A stretch of DNA of 64,000 bases, from positions 62,001 to 126,000 of the forward strand of contig NZ_CP123967.1 in the NCBI RefSeq assembly GCF_029917005.1. The letters are read 5' to 3'. Under the pieces are notes generated by a model, which saw only the letters and a list, made by a program, of their open reading frames with translations, had not been told where the DNA came from and made no database searches. A program made the position numbers and the translations under genes. The DNA comes from Tessaracoccus lacteus (GTDB taxonomy: Bacteria; Actinomycetota; Actinomycetes; Propionibacteriales; Propionibacteriaceae). Positions 17,922 through 25,911 of the stretch are shown here, in pieces (position 1 is the stretch's first letter; each line of letters begins with the position of its first letter).

Positions 17922-19319
17922 ATGGCCCGATTCCAGCTCCGCAAAGCCGGCACGGCCCTCGCGGCCCTCACCGCCCTGACCCTGACGCTCACCGCCTGCG
18001 GCGGCGACAACGGCACCACTGAGCCGGGCGCCACCGGCGCCGGCGACGCGCTCGACACGTCGGCCGCCTCCGGCGAGATCGACTACTGGCTCTGGGACAA
18101 CAACCAGAAGGCCGCCTACCAGCAGTGCGCCGACGACTTCAAGGAGGAGTCCGGCATCACCGTCACCATCACGCAGTACGCCTGGGATGACTACTGGACC
18201 GGTGTCACCAACGGCTTCGTGGCCGGCACCGCCCCTGACGTCTTCACCAACCACCTGTCGAAGTACCCCGAGTTCGTGTCCCAGGGCCAGCTGGTCCCGC
18301 TGGACGCCACCCTTGAGGCCGACGGCGTCGACGTATCGAACTACCAGGAGGGGCTCGCCGATCTGTGGGTCGGCCAGGACGGCCAGCGTTACGGCCTGCC
18401 GAAGGACTTCGACACCGTCGCCATCTTCTACAACAAGGCCCTCATCGAGGAGGCCGGCGTCGACGAGGCCGAGCTCGCTAACCTCGACTGGAACCCCCAG
18501 GACGGCGGCAGCTACGAGAAGATGATCGCCCACCTGACCGTCGACACCAACGGCGTGCGCGGTGACGAGCCCGGCTTCGACAAGAACAAGGTCGCGGTCT
18601 ACGGCCTCGGCCTCGACGGCGGCTCGGGTGGCGGCAACGGCCAGACCCAGTGGTCCATGTACACCGGCACCACCGACTGGACGATCACCGACAAGAACCC
18701 GTGGGGCACCAAGTACAACTACGACGCCCCGGAGTTCAAGGACACCATCACCTGGATGGGCTCCCTGGTAGAGAAGGGCTACATGCCCAGCATCGAGGCC
18801 GTGACCGGCCAGAGCTCCGCCGACATCTTTGGCGCCGGCAAGTACGCCATGATCACCAACGGTTCCTGGATGATCAACCAGATGTTCTCCTACACCGACG
18901 TCGAGACCGGCCTCGCGCCGACGCCCACGGGCCCCTCCGGTGAGCGCGCCTCCATGTACAACGGCCTCGCCGACTCCGTGTGGGCCGGCTCGGACAACAA
19001 GGCCGCGGCCGTCAAGTGGGTCGAGTACATGGGCTCCGCCGCCTGCCAGGACATCGTCGGTGAGGCCGGCGTCGTGTTCCCGGCGATCCCCTCGGCGACG
19101 GACAAGGCTCAGGCCGCCTTTGCCGATCGCGGCATCGACGTTGAGCCCTTCCTCGTCCACGTGAACGACGGCACGACGTTCCTCTTCCCGATCACCGATT
19201 ACGCGTCGCAGATCACCAACATCATGCAGCCGGCGGTCGACGCGGTGTTCTCGGGCAAGGCTGAGCCGGAGTCGCTGGACGCCGCCAACGAGCAGGTCAA
19301 CGCCCTGTTCAACGGCTGA
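17922..19319 (+). CDS. Sugar-binding lipoprotein of the ABC importer
   Basis: 465 aa. Signal peptide with lipobox LTAC; Cys near residue 26, followed by a Gly/Thr-rich linker, so it is lipid-anchored outside the membrane. Family 1 extracellular solute-binding fold: IDYWLWDNNQKAAYQQCADD, GTAPDVFTNHLSKYPEFVSQ, YGLPKDFDTVAIFYNKALIE and FGAGKYAMITNGSWMINQM. It captures the sugar and hands it to the two permeases. Context (alpha-galactosidases on both sides) points to alpha-galactosides such as melibiose or raffinose; the ligand is inferred. RBS GAAAGGA precedes ATG 17922. Confidence 0.92.
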   Translation: MARFQLRKAGTALAALTALTLTLTACGGDNGTTEPGATGAGDALDTSAASGEIDYWLWDNNQKAAYQQCADDFKEESGITVTITQYAWDDYWTGVTNGFVAGTAPDVFTNHLSKYPEFVSQGQLVPLDATLEADGVDVSNYQEGLADLWVGQDGQRYGLPKDFDTVAIFYNKALIEEAGVDEAELANLDWNPQDGGSYEKMIAHLTVDTNGVRGDEPGFDKNKVAVYGLGLDGGSGGGNGQTQWSMYTGTTDWTITDKNPWGTKYNYDAPEFKDTITWMGSLVEKGYMPSIEAVTGQSSADIFGAGKYAMITNGSWMINQMFSYTDVETGLAPTPTGPSGERASMYNGLADSVWAGSDNKAAAVKWVEYMGSAACQDIVGEAGVVFPAIPSATDKAQAAFADRGIDVEPFLVHVNDGTTFLFPITDYASQITNIMQPAVDAVFSGKAEPESLDAANEQVNALFNG

Positions 19320-19329
19320 TCCACTGACC

Positions 19330-19366
19330 GACGGGGGGCCGGGCGGGCGACCGTCCGGCCCCCGTC
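19330..19366 (+). terminator. GC-rich hairpin after the binding-protein gene
   Basis: GACGGGGG-GCCGG at 19330-19342 pairs with CCGGCCCCCGTC at 19355-19366, a stem of about 12 bp with one bulged G and a 12-base loop, 10 bp after the stop codon. There is no long T run, as is common in high-GC actinobacteria. It may attenuate read-through into the second galactosidase gene, so that the binding protein is made in excess. Confidence 0.55.
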
Positions 19367-19372
19367 TGGTCT

Positions 19373-19536
19373 GGGTTGAGCAGATGGCACGTGTCGCGGC
19401 CGAGCCCACGCTCAGGCGTGCCGGAGCGCCGGAGCGCCGGAGGTCGTGCCGGAACCGGACGAGCCGGCCTGCCCTGTATTGCTGGCGGTGGCGCACCGCG
19501 GGGGGACCTCCGCGACTGGTGCCATCTGCTCAACCC
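19373..19536. mobile_element. MITE-like element: perfect 18-bp inverted repeats, 164 bp total
   Basis: The 18 bases at 19373-19390 (start GGGTTGAGCAG) recur as an exact inverted copy at 19519-19536. With two mismatches the similarity extends to about 27 bp inward on each arm. About 128 bp of non-coding GC-rich sequence lies between. Insertion-sequence-like ends with no coding capacity suggest a non-autonomous element. No clear target duplication was found. It separates the binding-protein gene from the second galactosidase gene. Confidence 0.55.
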
Positions 19537-19558
19537 ATCCCGCCCCACAGGAGGAGCC

Positions 19559-21172
19559 ATGCCAAGCCTGACCGTCCCGACGCCGGACCTGGTCCGGGTC
19601 CAGTCCGGACCCCGCGACGCCTGGCGCGCCCCCGCCGCGGCCGGCGTCGCCGTCGACCTCATCCCAACAGCCGACGGAGGACTGGCCGTCCGGCTCGCCA
19701 CGGCGGGGACGCCGCTCAGCCGAGTGCATCTCCGCTGGCGCCGCGCGCTTCCCGCGGACGCACTCATCCTGGGCGACGCCTGGGAGCGCACCTACGGCGA
19801 CACCTGCTGGCAGCCGCTGCGCCCCGACGTCGCGCACCCGTGGATGGTGCTCGTGCACTCGCCAGCTGCCGGGTCCACGTGGGGCGCCGGCGTCGACGTC
19901 CGCGCCGGATCGTTCGCCTTCTGGACCGTCGACGACGGGGGCGTCTCGCTCTGGCTCGACGTCCGCGCCGGCTCCGCCGCGGTCTTTCTGGGGGACCGCC
20001 AGCTGACCGCCGCCGTCGTCCGGTTCGTCGACGGCGGCGACCCCTTCACGGTCCAAGGCGCGTTGGCCGCCGCGCTCTGCCGCGACCCGCGACCCACCGG
20101 CCCGCTCGTCGGTGCCAACAACTGGTACTACGCCTACGGCCGCGGCTTCGACGCCGACGCCGTCGTCCGCGACGCCCGCACCATCGCCGACCTCGTCGGC
20201 GACCATCCCGTCCGGCCCTTCGGAGTCGTCGACGACGGGTGGAGCATCGACGGCACCGCCGACGGCCTGCCCGCCTCGGGCGGGCCCTGGGACGTCGGCC
20301 GCCCGGGTGAGTTCCCAGACATGGCGGAGGTCGCCGCCCGCATCGCCGCGGAGGGAGTGCGACCGGGGATCTGGTTCCGCCCGCTGCAGCACCGCTGGCG
20401 GCCCGAGGCCGGCGGCCTGCGCCCCTGGGAGGGCGGCTGGGCCCTCGACCCCAGCCATCCCGCGACGCTCGAGCGGGTCGCCGCCGACGTCCGACGCATC
20501 CGCGACTGGGGCTACGACCTCATCAAGCACGACTTCTCCACCTTCGAGGCGCTCGGTCAGTGGGGGCCGACCATGGGCCCGCGTCCCATCGCCGACGGCG
20601 TGCACGTCCACGACCGCACCCGGACCACCGCCGAGGTGCTGGTCGACTTCTACCGAGTGATCCGGGGTGCCGCCGGCGACGACGGTGTCGTGCTCGGCTG
20701 TAACGTCGTCGGGCACCTCGCTGCGGGCCTCGTCGAGTCGCAGCGCACCGGCGACGACACCTCCGGCCTGGTCTGGGAGCGCACCCGGCGCGTGGGCGTC
20801 AACACGCTGGCGTTCCGGCTGGCCCAGCACGGCCGGTTCTTCGCAGTCGACGCGGACTGCGTTCCCAGCACGCCGGCCACCGACTGGGGCAAGAACCGGC
20901 AGTTCCTCGACCTGATCGCCCGATCGGGGACGGTGCTGTTCGTCTCGGTCGACCCGGCCACGCGCACCCAACGGGTCGACGCGGATCTCGCCGTCGCGCT
21001 GAGACTGGCCCTCGACGGCGGTGCCCCTGGGGGCGTGCGGCCGCTTGACTGGCTGCACACTGCCACCCCGTCCCGCTGGGAGGCCTGCGACCGCACCGTC
21101 CACTACGACTGGCTCGCCGACGACGGCGCCGATCCGTTCGACGCGACCGAGTCCGCTGCCCCGTCCGAGTGA
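19559..21172 (+). CDS. Melibiase-like glycoside hydrolase (clan GH-D, GH36-type)
   Basis: 537 aa from ATG 19559, preceded by AGGAGGAGCC. Smaller than the classic GH36 enzyme at 13492 and without its large N-terminal sandwich. The barrel shows GANNWYYAYGRGFDADAVV, FGVVDDGWSIDG, RPGIWFRPLQHRW and GYDLIKHDFSTFEALGQWG, whose Asp in KHD is the expected nucleophile, then NVVGHLAAGLVE. No signal peptide, so cytoplasmic. Likely an alpha-galactosidase with a different substrate range. It follows the importer genes and may be co-transcribed through the MITE-like element. Confidence 0.8.
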   Translation: MPSLTVPTPDLVRVQSGPRDAWRAPAAAGVAVDLIPTADGGLAVRLATAGTPLSRVHLRWRRALPADALILGDAWERTYGDTCWQPLRPDVAHPWMVLVHSPAAGSTWGAGVDVRAGSFAFWTVDDGGVSLWLDVRAGSAAVFLGDRQLTAAVVRFVDGGDPFTVQGALAAALCRDPRPTGPLVGANNWYYAYGRGFDADAVVRDARTIADLVGDHPVRPFGVVDDGWSIDGTADGLPASGGPWDVGRPGEFPDMAEVAARIAAEGVRPGIWFRPLQHRWRPEAGGLRPWEGGWALDPSHPATLERVAADVRRIRDWGYDLIKHDFSTFEALGQWGPTMGPRPIADGVHVHDRTRTTAEVLVDFYRVIRGAAGDDGVVLGCNVVGHLAAGLVESQRTGDDTSGLVWERTRRVGVNTLAFRLAQHGRFFAVDADCVPSTPATDWGKNRQFLDLIARSGTVLFVSVDPATRTQRVDADLAVALRLALDGGAPGGVRPLDWLHTATPSRWEACDRTVHYDWLADDGADPFDATESAAPSE

Positions 21173-21521
21173 GGGAGACCTGCACTGTTCTCGCTGTGGG
21201 GCTTCCTGCGTGCATAGGCACAGGAGAGGCCCCCGGTCAAGTCCTCTTGAGTGGTGTATCGAGGCTTTGTCGGGTTCCTCGTGGTCGCGTGGGTTGTCAG
21301 GCGGCGAGTGCCGCGTGGCCGGGGTCGTCACTGGTCTCGGTTGCCCACGCCATGTAGAGCCCGCGTGCTCGCGCGACGTAGCCGGCAGCATCCTGGGGGC
21401 TGGAGGTGAAGAGCGAGCGGTACAAAACAGTCACACGTCAAGGCCATCGGCCCGTGGTCGAACCCGAGAGCTATGCGAGACGGTGATGCCGTCCCCTCAT
21501 GTTGCTCGTGCGGGATGGCTC
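21173..21521. other. Gap with a probable transposase C-terminal remnant (about 21297-21424, minus)
   Basis: On the minus strand the reading YRSLFTSSPQDAAGYVARAR GLYMAWATETSDDPGHAALAA ends at a stop at 21297. Just beyond, GGCTTTGTCGGGTTCCTCG looks like an insertion-sequence terminus. This suggests the tail of a lost transposase at the edge of the defence region. The assignment is weak; I see nothing else in this stretch. Confidence 0.3.
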
Positions 21522-21821
21522 TCACGGCGCTGGAGCTGACATCTCCCTCGTCTTGACCCAAACGGTGCCACCGTGAAGCCCGAACTGGCGCGCCAGCACG
21601 ATCACGCTGACGCGCTGCGCGCGGGCTGTTCGCATAGCGTCCACTTCCTCGTCCGTGTGCCGTGTTCGAGGTTGGTTCTTTGGTTCGGCCGACGCGCCGG
21701 TCAGTGGTTCATCTGACTCCCCGACAGGGTCGGCATCCTCGCAGATGCCTTGATTCCACGCGGATAACGAGCCCCGCGACCCGGGGTCGCCTGATCCCGC
21801 AAAGCTCCATTGCGTCCACAA
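21522..21821 (-). CDS. Small helix-turn-helix protein or recombinase tail
   Basis: Up to 99 aa. The C-terminal half has a resolvase-type helix-turn-helix (DEEVDAMRTARAQRVSVIVL ARQFGLHGGTVWVKTRE). The N-terminal half is low in recognisable features and has no convincing start, so this may be the tail of a site-specific recombinase rather than a complete gene. It lies at the left border of the defence block, where mobility functions are expected. Confidence 0.45.
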   Translation of the reverse strand: MWTQWSFAGSGDPGSRGSLSAWNQGICEDADPVGESDEPLTGASAEPKNQPRTRHTDEEVDAMRTARAQRVSVIVLARQFGLHGGTVWVKTREMSAPAP

Positions 21822-22059
21822 CCGAAACCCCTAGTCAGTAGCGGCTGGCTAGGGGTCTCTCCTTCTTGGCTAGGACTGCGGGTCAGGCCACGGTTACTCT
21901 GCTAGCCACGAAAGGCGAGCCATGACCAGAGGAGAAGCCGTCACCAGCCGCTCCACTAACCTGAGAAGCTGCAGCTGGACAACTCTCAGCGCTTCACTGG
22001 TCCGCGCGGCGTCCTGTAGTCCGATGACCGATGCCGACTGAGGCTGTCTGGCGGCGAGG

Positions 22060-22389
22060 GTGGTGAACGAGGGGACGCAACCGCGCTGGGAGCCGCCGAT
22101 CGTCCGCCCGCTGTACGTCACGTCGCGGCGGGCAGCCGAGCTCCTGGAGGTGCCGTACTCGAAGGTGCGCGGGCTATCCTTCGTCATGGAGATGCGCTAC
22201 TTCGGAGATGAGGGCGGCGCGCCACGGATTCTGCTGTCGTCGATCGACGAGTTCATTCGCCTCCGAGACGAGGGGCAAGATGCCAGGGCAGTGATGGCCG
22301 AGCGGAGCGGTTTTCAGGGTTGGCCGCCGTCCCACCGCCAGGTGTACTGGGCGCCACCCCCTAAGCGGCGGAGGCGGCGCTGGTACTAG
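22060..22389 (+). CDS. Small excisionase-like DNA-binding protein
   Basis: 109 aa. The central part LYVTSRRAAELLEVPYSKVR reads as a winged-helix/excisionase-type (MerR-like) DNA-binding segment, followed by ILLSSIDEFIRLRDEG and a strongly basic C-terminus (PPPKRRRRRWY). It converges on mcrC: the two stop codons share the palindrome CTAG, so the genes overlap by 4 bp. It could control the mobility or expression of the defence block, or be a remnant. No integrase lies beside it. Confidence 0.55.
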   Translation: MVNEGTQPRWEPPIVRPLYVTSRRAAELLEVPYSKVRGLSFVMEMRYFGDEGGAPRILLSSIDEFIRLRDEGQDARAVMAERSGFQGWPPSHRQVYWAPPPKRRRRRWY

Positions 22390-23597
22390 GGCTTTGTGGT
22401 CCCAAGAGCTGGATGAGAGCTGTTGGCAGGGTGGATGTCACGCACGAGGCCGGCGATCTGGGCGAGGAGGTCGGATGGTGACGCGTCGAGGTCGAGGGTG
22501 TGCGCGATGATCCGGACGCCCACCTGCTTCACCACGTGTGTCCGCTCATCCTCCGCCCCCTTCGCGTAGACCAGGTGCCCCTCATCGAGCCCGAGAACGG
22601 TGCAGTAGGCGAGCAGCTGGTAGAGGTCCGCCTGGGGGAAGCCGCTGGGCTTCTCCGCCTTGTACTTCGCGTCGACCACGAGCCGCGCAACGCCCTGCTC
22701 CAGCCAGACGAAGTCGGGCTTGACGGGGACGGTCTCCGCTTCGTCGAGGAAGGCACCGTATTGCAGCTGCGACCGGCCGCCGAAGGGTCGGATCGCCTCC
22801 CGCAAGGCGACCGTCACGAAGTCCTCGAAGATCTTCGCCATGTTGAGCAGGTAGCCGGTGACCACGGTGTCGCCCACGCGCTGCTCGAAGGACCGGCCTC
22901 CCAGGATCAGCTCGGCGAGCTCAAGCGCGGGAACGTAGCGGGCATTGAGTCGGCTGGGCGTCCAGCTCGGCTGCACCCCGCTATGCAGGCGCGAGACGTC
23001 CGCCAGTTGGAGGCGGAGCCGTTGGAGCCCGCCGCGGTGTCGTCGGCCCACACCGGGCAGGGCCAGCAGACGCTGGGCGGCGGCGAGGATGAGCTGATTC
23101 TCAGGGATGTCGACGGTGAAGTCGTCGTAGCGCACCTCCAGCGGCACCTCGCGCCCGAAGCGTCGGCGGAGCTGGTCCGCCTCCCGGATGCGACCCCGCA
23201 GCACGGGCAGGCTGTCGTCGACGGTCACGTAGCCCTTGAGCAGCCCCTGGTCCACAGCCCGGCGGGCGAGCGCCAGGAAGGCGTCCGCGAGCGCCTCGGG
23301 CAGAGCGACGTCCTGGTCCAGGTGGACCAGATCGTCTCGCCAGTGGCTTGGGCGGCGGGCGAAGCCCATCAGGAACACCAGCCGGTTGATGTCGATCTTG
23401 GGACGGAGGATCACCTCAAGCCCAGCCACCTCGATGACACCGACCTGGGTGCCCGCAGCCACCTCCCACCAGCCGGACCGATCGGCCCTTGTCATCGTCA
23501 GGGCACCGGACGCCTGCAGAGCCTCGGCGGTGCTCCGGCTCAGGTGGACGAGCTGGGGAGGCTCGCCCTCACGAAGGATCAGCGGCCGCGTCGTCAT
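22386..23597 (-). CDS. mcrC: McrC-type nuclease subunit of an McrBC system
   Basis: 403 aa from ATG 23597, overlapping the end of mcrB by 29 bp. McrC supplies the endonuclease that cuts DNA once McrB rings translocate. The N-terminal part has LEVILRPKIDINRLVFLMGF; the middle has VRYDDFTVDIPENQLILAAA QRLL. The C-terminal PD-(D/E)XK site is PDFVWLEQGVARLVVDAKYK near residues 293-312 (Asp, then D-x-K). Length and motifs fit the family. Last gene of the minus-strand defence block. Confidence 0.92.
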   Translation of the reverse strand: MTTRPLILREGEPPQLVHLSRSTAEALQASGALTMTRADRSGWWEVAAGTQVGVIEVAGLEVILRPKIDINRLVFLMGFARRPSHWRDDLVHLDQDVALPEALADAFLALARRAVDQGLLKGYVTVDDSLPVLRGRIREADQLRRRFGREVPLEVRYDDFTVDIPENQLILAAAQRLLALPGVGRRHRGGLQRLRLQLADVSRLHSGVQPSWTPSRLNARYVPALELAELILGGRSFEQRVGDTVVTGYLLNMAKIFEDFVTVALREAIRPFGGRSQLQYGAFLDEAETVPVKPDFVWLEQGVARLVVDAKYKAEKPSGFPQADLYQLLAYCTVLGLDEGHLVYAKGAEDERTHVVKQVGVRIIAHTLDLDASPSDLLAQIAGLVRDIHPANSSHPALGTTKP

Positions 23598-25911
23598 CGT
23601 CCGCCTCGACAGGCTTCTTGGATGCGGCGACGCGCGCCAAGATGGCGTCGAGGCCGTAGCGCTTGCGCACATCGATCCCGTCACCGAAGTGGTGCTCCTC
23701 CAGCAGAGGCAGGATCGCGGTGCGCCACGCTCGATCCAACCCGCCGTCGGCGTGCACCGCGTCGCGCATCAGGTACGAGGGACCGATCTTGAAGTCTTCA
23801 TCCTCGATCCGTCGATTCAGTGCGTCGAGCAGATCGGCCACCGTCTCGTCGCGCCCGGTCGCCACCAGCCAACGACGCAGGACATCGCTGGTGGGAGGCT
23901 CCGACGGGTGGAGCGGAACGAACGCGAAGCGGCGGCGCATCGCCGCATCGACCAGCGCGATCGACCGGTCGGCAGTGTTCATCGTCCCGATGATGAACAC
24001 GTTCTCCGGCAGCGTGAAGCCGCTGTCGTCGTCGGTGGCGTAGAGGAGATCGACGTTCTGGCTGCGGTACTCGAGCAGGAAGTACAGCTCGCCGAAGATC
24101 TTGGCGAGGTTGCCGCGGTTGATCTCGTCGATGATGAGAAAGTAGGGCGTCGACGGGTTGTCCCGCGCCGCGTCGACCACCTTCCGCAACGGCCCAGGCT
24201 TGAGCTTGAAGCCACCCTCTTCCAGCGGTCGGTAGCCCTCGAAGAAGTCCTCGTACGAGTAGGCGGGATGGAACTGGACCAGGCGGACGTTGTCGCCGGC
24301 CAGGTGGGCTGCGAGGTGCTGCGCGATGAACGTCTTGCCGGTGCCGGGAGGGCCGTAGAAGATGAGCTGCGGCCGGTCGCGGAGCAGGTCGATGCACTCC
24401 TGCAGCCAGGACTTGTCGACGTGCAGGCGCTCGGCAAGCTCATCGGTGGCGTCGGGGAGCACCAGCTCGCGAACCGTCGGCGACGGTACCGGCTCCTCCA
24501 CCTGGGTTGGAGTGAGCAGCTCCTCGAGCAGCTCGAGCTGCTGGCTCATCTCGACGACGTCGTACTGCACCTGCAGCCGGGACTTGATCTCGGGGGCGAG
24601 GTCGCCGTAGTCATGCCTGTCCGGCGACCAGTCGACGTCGCGACGCAGATTCGACAGGCCCCCGGGTGAGGGGGCGTACTCGGCTGGGCCGGTGATCGTG
24701 CCCACGTGGAGCTTGCCCTGGCTCGTGGTGACAATCACGTCGCCCAGGCGCATGCGCGTCAGGAAGGCGTGGAACTCGTCGAGTTTCGCGGCCTTTGCCG
24801 CATACGAGGTCTGCGAGTAGTCCTCGTCGACGACCTTCTTCAGCTCCGCTCGGCTGATGCCCGCCTCGACCTCGCGGAGCTTGGCGGCTCGCAGGGACGC
24901 GAACCCAGCGCCCAGCCAGGTGGGCACCAGGTCGTGACCGTCGACCGAAGATCCCCGCACCAGCCAGGCGCGCCGTGGGAGAGGTTCGAGAACTCCGATG
25001 ATCTCCAGATACTCGCGGAGGTCCTCGGCGCGGACCCGCTGGGTCTCGTCGGCGTTCCCGGAGGGGCCGAAGATGACGCCCTCGGCTTCGAGGGCCTCGC
25101 GCTGTGTAGGTCGAGAATTGTCGGCCCAGCCGAAGCCGGCGACGGGTCTGCCATCCTTCCCGAGCACGCGGTGAGCGGCCTCGGCGCCGCTCCCGTTGGT
25201 GAAGTTGCCAACCTTCTGCGGGTTCGTGGACGCGACTGCTGCCAGGTCGCCGTAGGTCGTCCACGTCCCGGCTTCCACCGCCTCCAGGGCGGCCTCGAGA
25301 ATCACGTAGTAGGGGGGACGTTCATAGCGGGACGAGTCCTGTGGCTCTCGAGCATCAGAAGGCCCGGGATCGACCAGGCCCTGCGCCAGGGCCTCGAGGC
25401 GTTCTGCCGCGCCGTTGCGGTGGGCGCCGAAGACAGTCCGCGCGCCGTTGATCGTGTTCTGCAGGTCCTGCAGGAGAGCGGTACGGGGCACGAACTCCGG
25501 CTGCCACCGGACGGGCAGATAGTGACGCCCCATGCCCGTTGCGGTGGGGTCGTAGCCGTAACCCCCCATGCACCGGCCCACTGCGATCATGCCCGGGTGC
25601 GTCACGAGCGGCATCACGACGATGTCGCCGAGGGAAATCAGGGAGCGGAAAGCCCACAGTTGGCCTGTGGTGGCAGCACGGCTCGGCCGGGACTTGTCCG
25701 GGTAGAGCTTGTCGACGACTCCGCGCACCTGTTCGCGGCTGGTGAGATGTGTCATGTCCGGGACGTCGGACCATCCGATGCTGGCGCGGCCGAGCTGGAG
25801 GTTCGAGGCTTCCGCCTCCCCCTTGCTACCGGCCCGGACCACCCAGGCGCGTGCGGGGCCCGCATCGCGAGCCGGGGCATCTTGCTCGGATCCACCACCC
25901 TGCAGCGTCAT
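23569..25911 (-). CDS. mcrB: McrB-type AAA+ GTPase with PUA/EVE-like and alkyltransferase-like N-terminal domains
   Basis: 780 aa. The C-terminal McrB motor has Walker A IFYGPPGTGKTFIAQHLA (near 520), Walker B FLIIDEINRGNLAKIFGELY (near 595) and the McrB signature MNTADRS (near 646). The N-terminal half is unusual. Residues about 20-140 look like a PUA/EVE-type modified-base reader (AWVVRAGSKGE, GQLWAFRSLISLGDIVVMPL). About 200-300 matches the DNA-binding domain of O6-alkylguanine alkyltransferases (TWTTYGDLAAVAS, VGNFTNGSGAEAAHRVLGKD G, REALEAEGVIFGPSG) with Ala where the catalytic Cys of PCHR would be, so it is ATL-like and non-enzymatic. About 318-440 is a second reader-like region (RRAWLVRGSSVDG, RLGDVIVTTSQGKLHVG). 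It probably recognises modified DNA. Its start overlaps the preceding gene by 4 bp. Confidence 0.85.
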   Translation of the reverse strand: MTLQGGGSEQDAPARDAGPARAWVVRAGSKGEAEASNLQLGRASIGWSDVPDMTHLTSREQVRGVVDKLYPDKSRPSRAATTGQLWAFRSLISLGDIVVMPLVTHPGMIAVGRCMGGYGYDPTATGMGRHYLPVRWQPEFVPRTALLQDLQNTINGARTVFGAHRNGAAERLEALAQGLVDPGPSDAREPQDSSRYERPPYYVILEAALEAVEAGTWTTYGDLAAVASTNPQKVGNFTNGSGAEAAHRVLGKDGRPVAGFGWADNSRPTQREALEAEGVIFGPSGNADETQRVRAEDLREYLEIIGVLEPLPRRAWLVRGSSVDGHDLVPTWLGAGFASLRAAKLREVEAGISRAELKKVVDEDYSQTSYAAKAAKLDEFHAFLTRMRLGDVIVTTSQGKLHVGTITGPAEYAPSPGGLSNLRRDVDWSPDRHDYGDLAPEIKSRLQVQYDVVEMSQQLELLEELLTPTQVEEPVPSPTVRELVLPDATDELAERLHVDKSWLQECIDLLRDRPQLIFYGPPGTGKTFIAQHLAAHLAGDNVRLVQFHPAYSYEDFFEGYRPLEEGGFKLKPGPLRKVVDAARDNPSTPYFLIIDEINRGNLAKIFGELYFLLEYRSQNVDLLYATDDDSGFTLPENVFIIGTMNTADRSIALVDAAMRRRFAFVPLHPSEPPTSDVLRRWLVATGRDETVADLLDALNRRIEDEDFKIGPSYLMRDAVHADGGLDRAWRTAILPLLEEHHFGDGIDVRKRYGLDAILARVAASKKPVEADDDDAAADPS

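Noticed and set aside
19412-21391. Minus-strand open frame (659 codons) opposite the second galactosidase
   Set aside because: Shadow of the GH36-type gene; no recognisable protein, no RBS.
23569-25911. Functional O6-alkylguanine methyltransferase within McrB
   Set aside because: The PCHR motif reads EAAHR here, so the alkyl-accepting Cys is missing; only a binding role is supportable.
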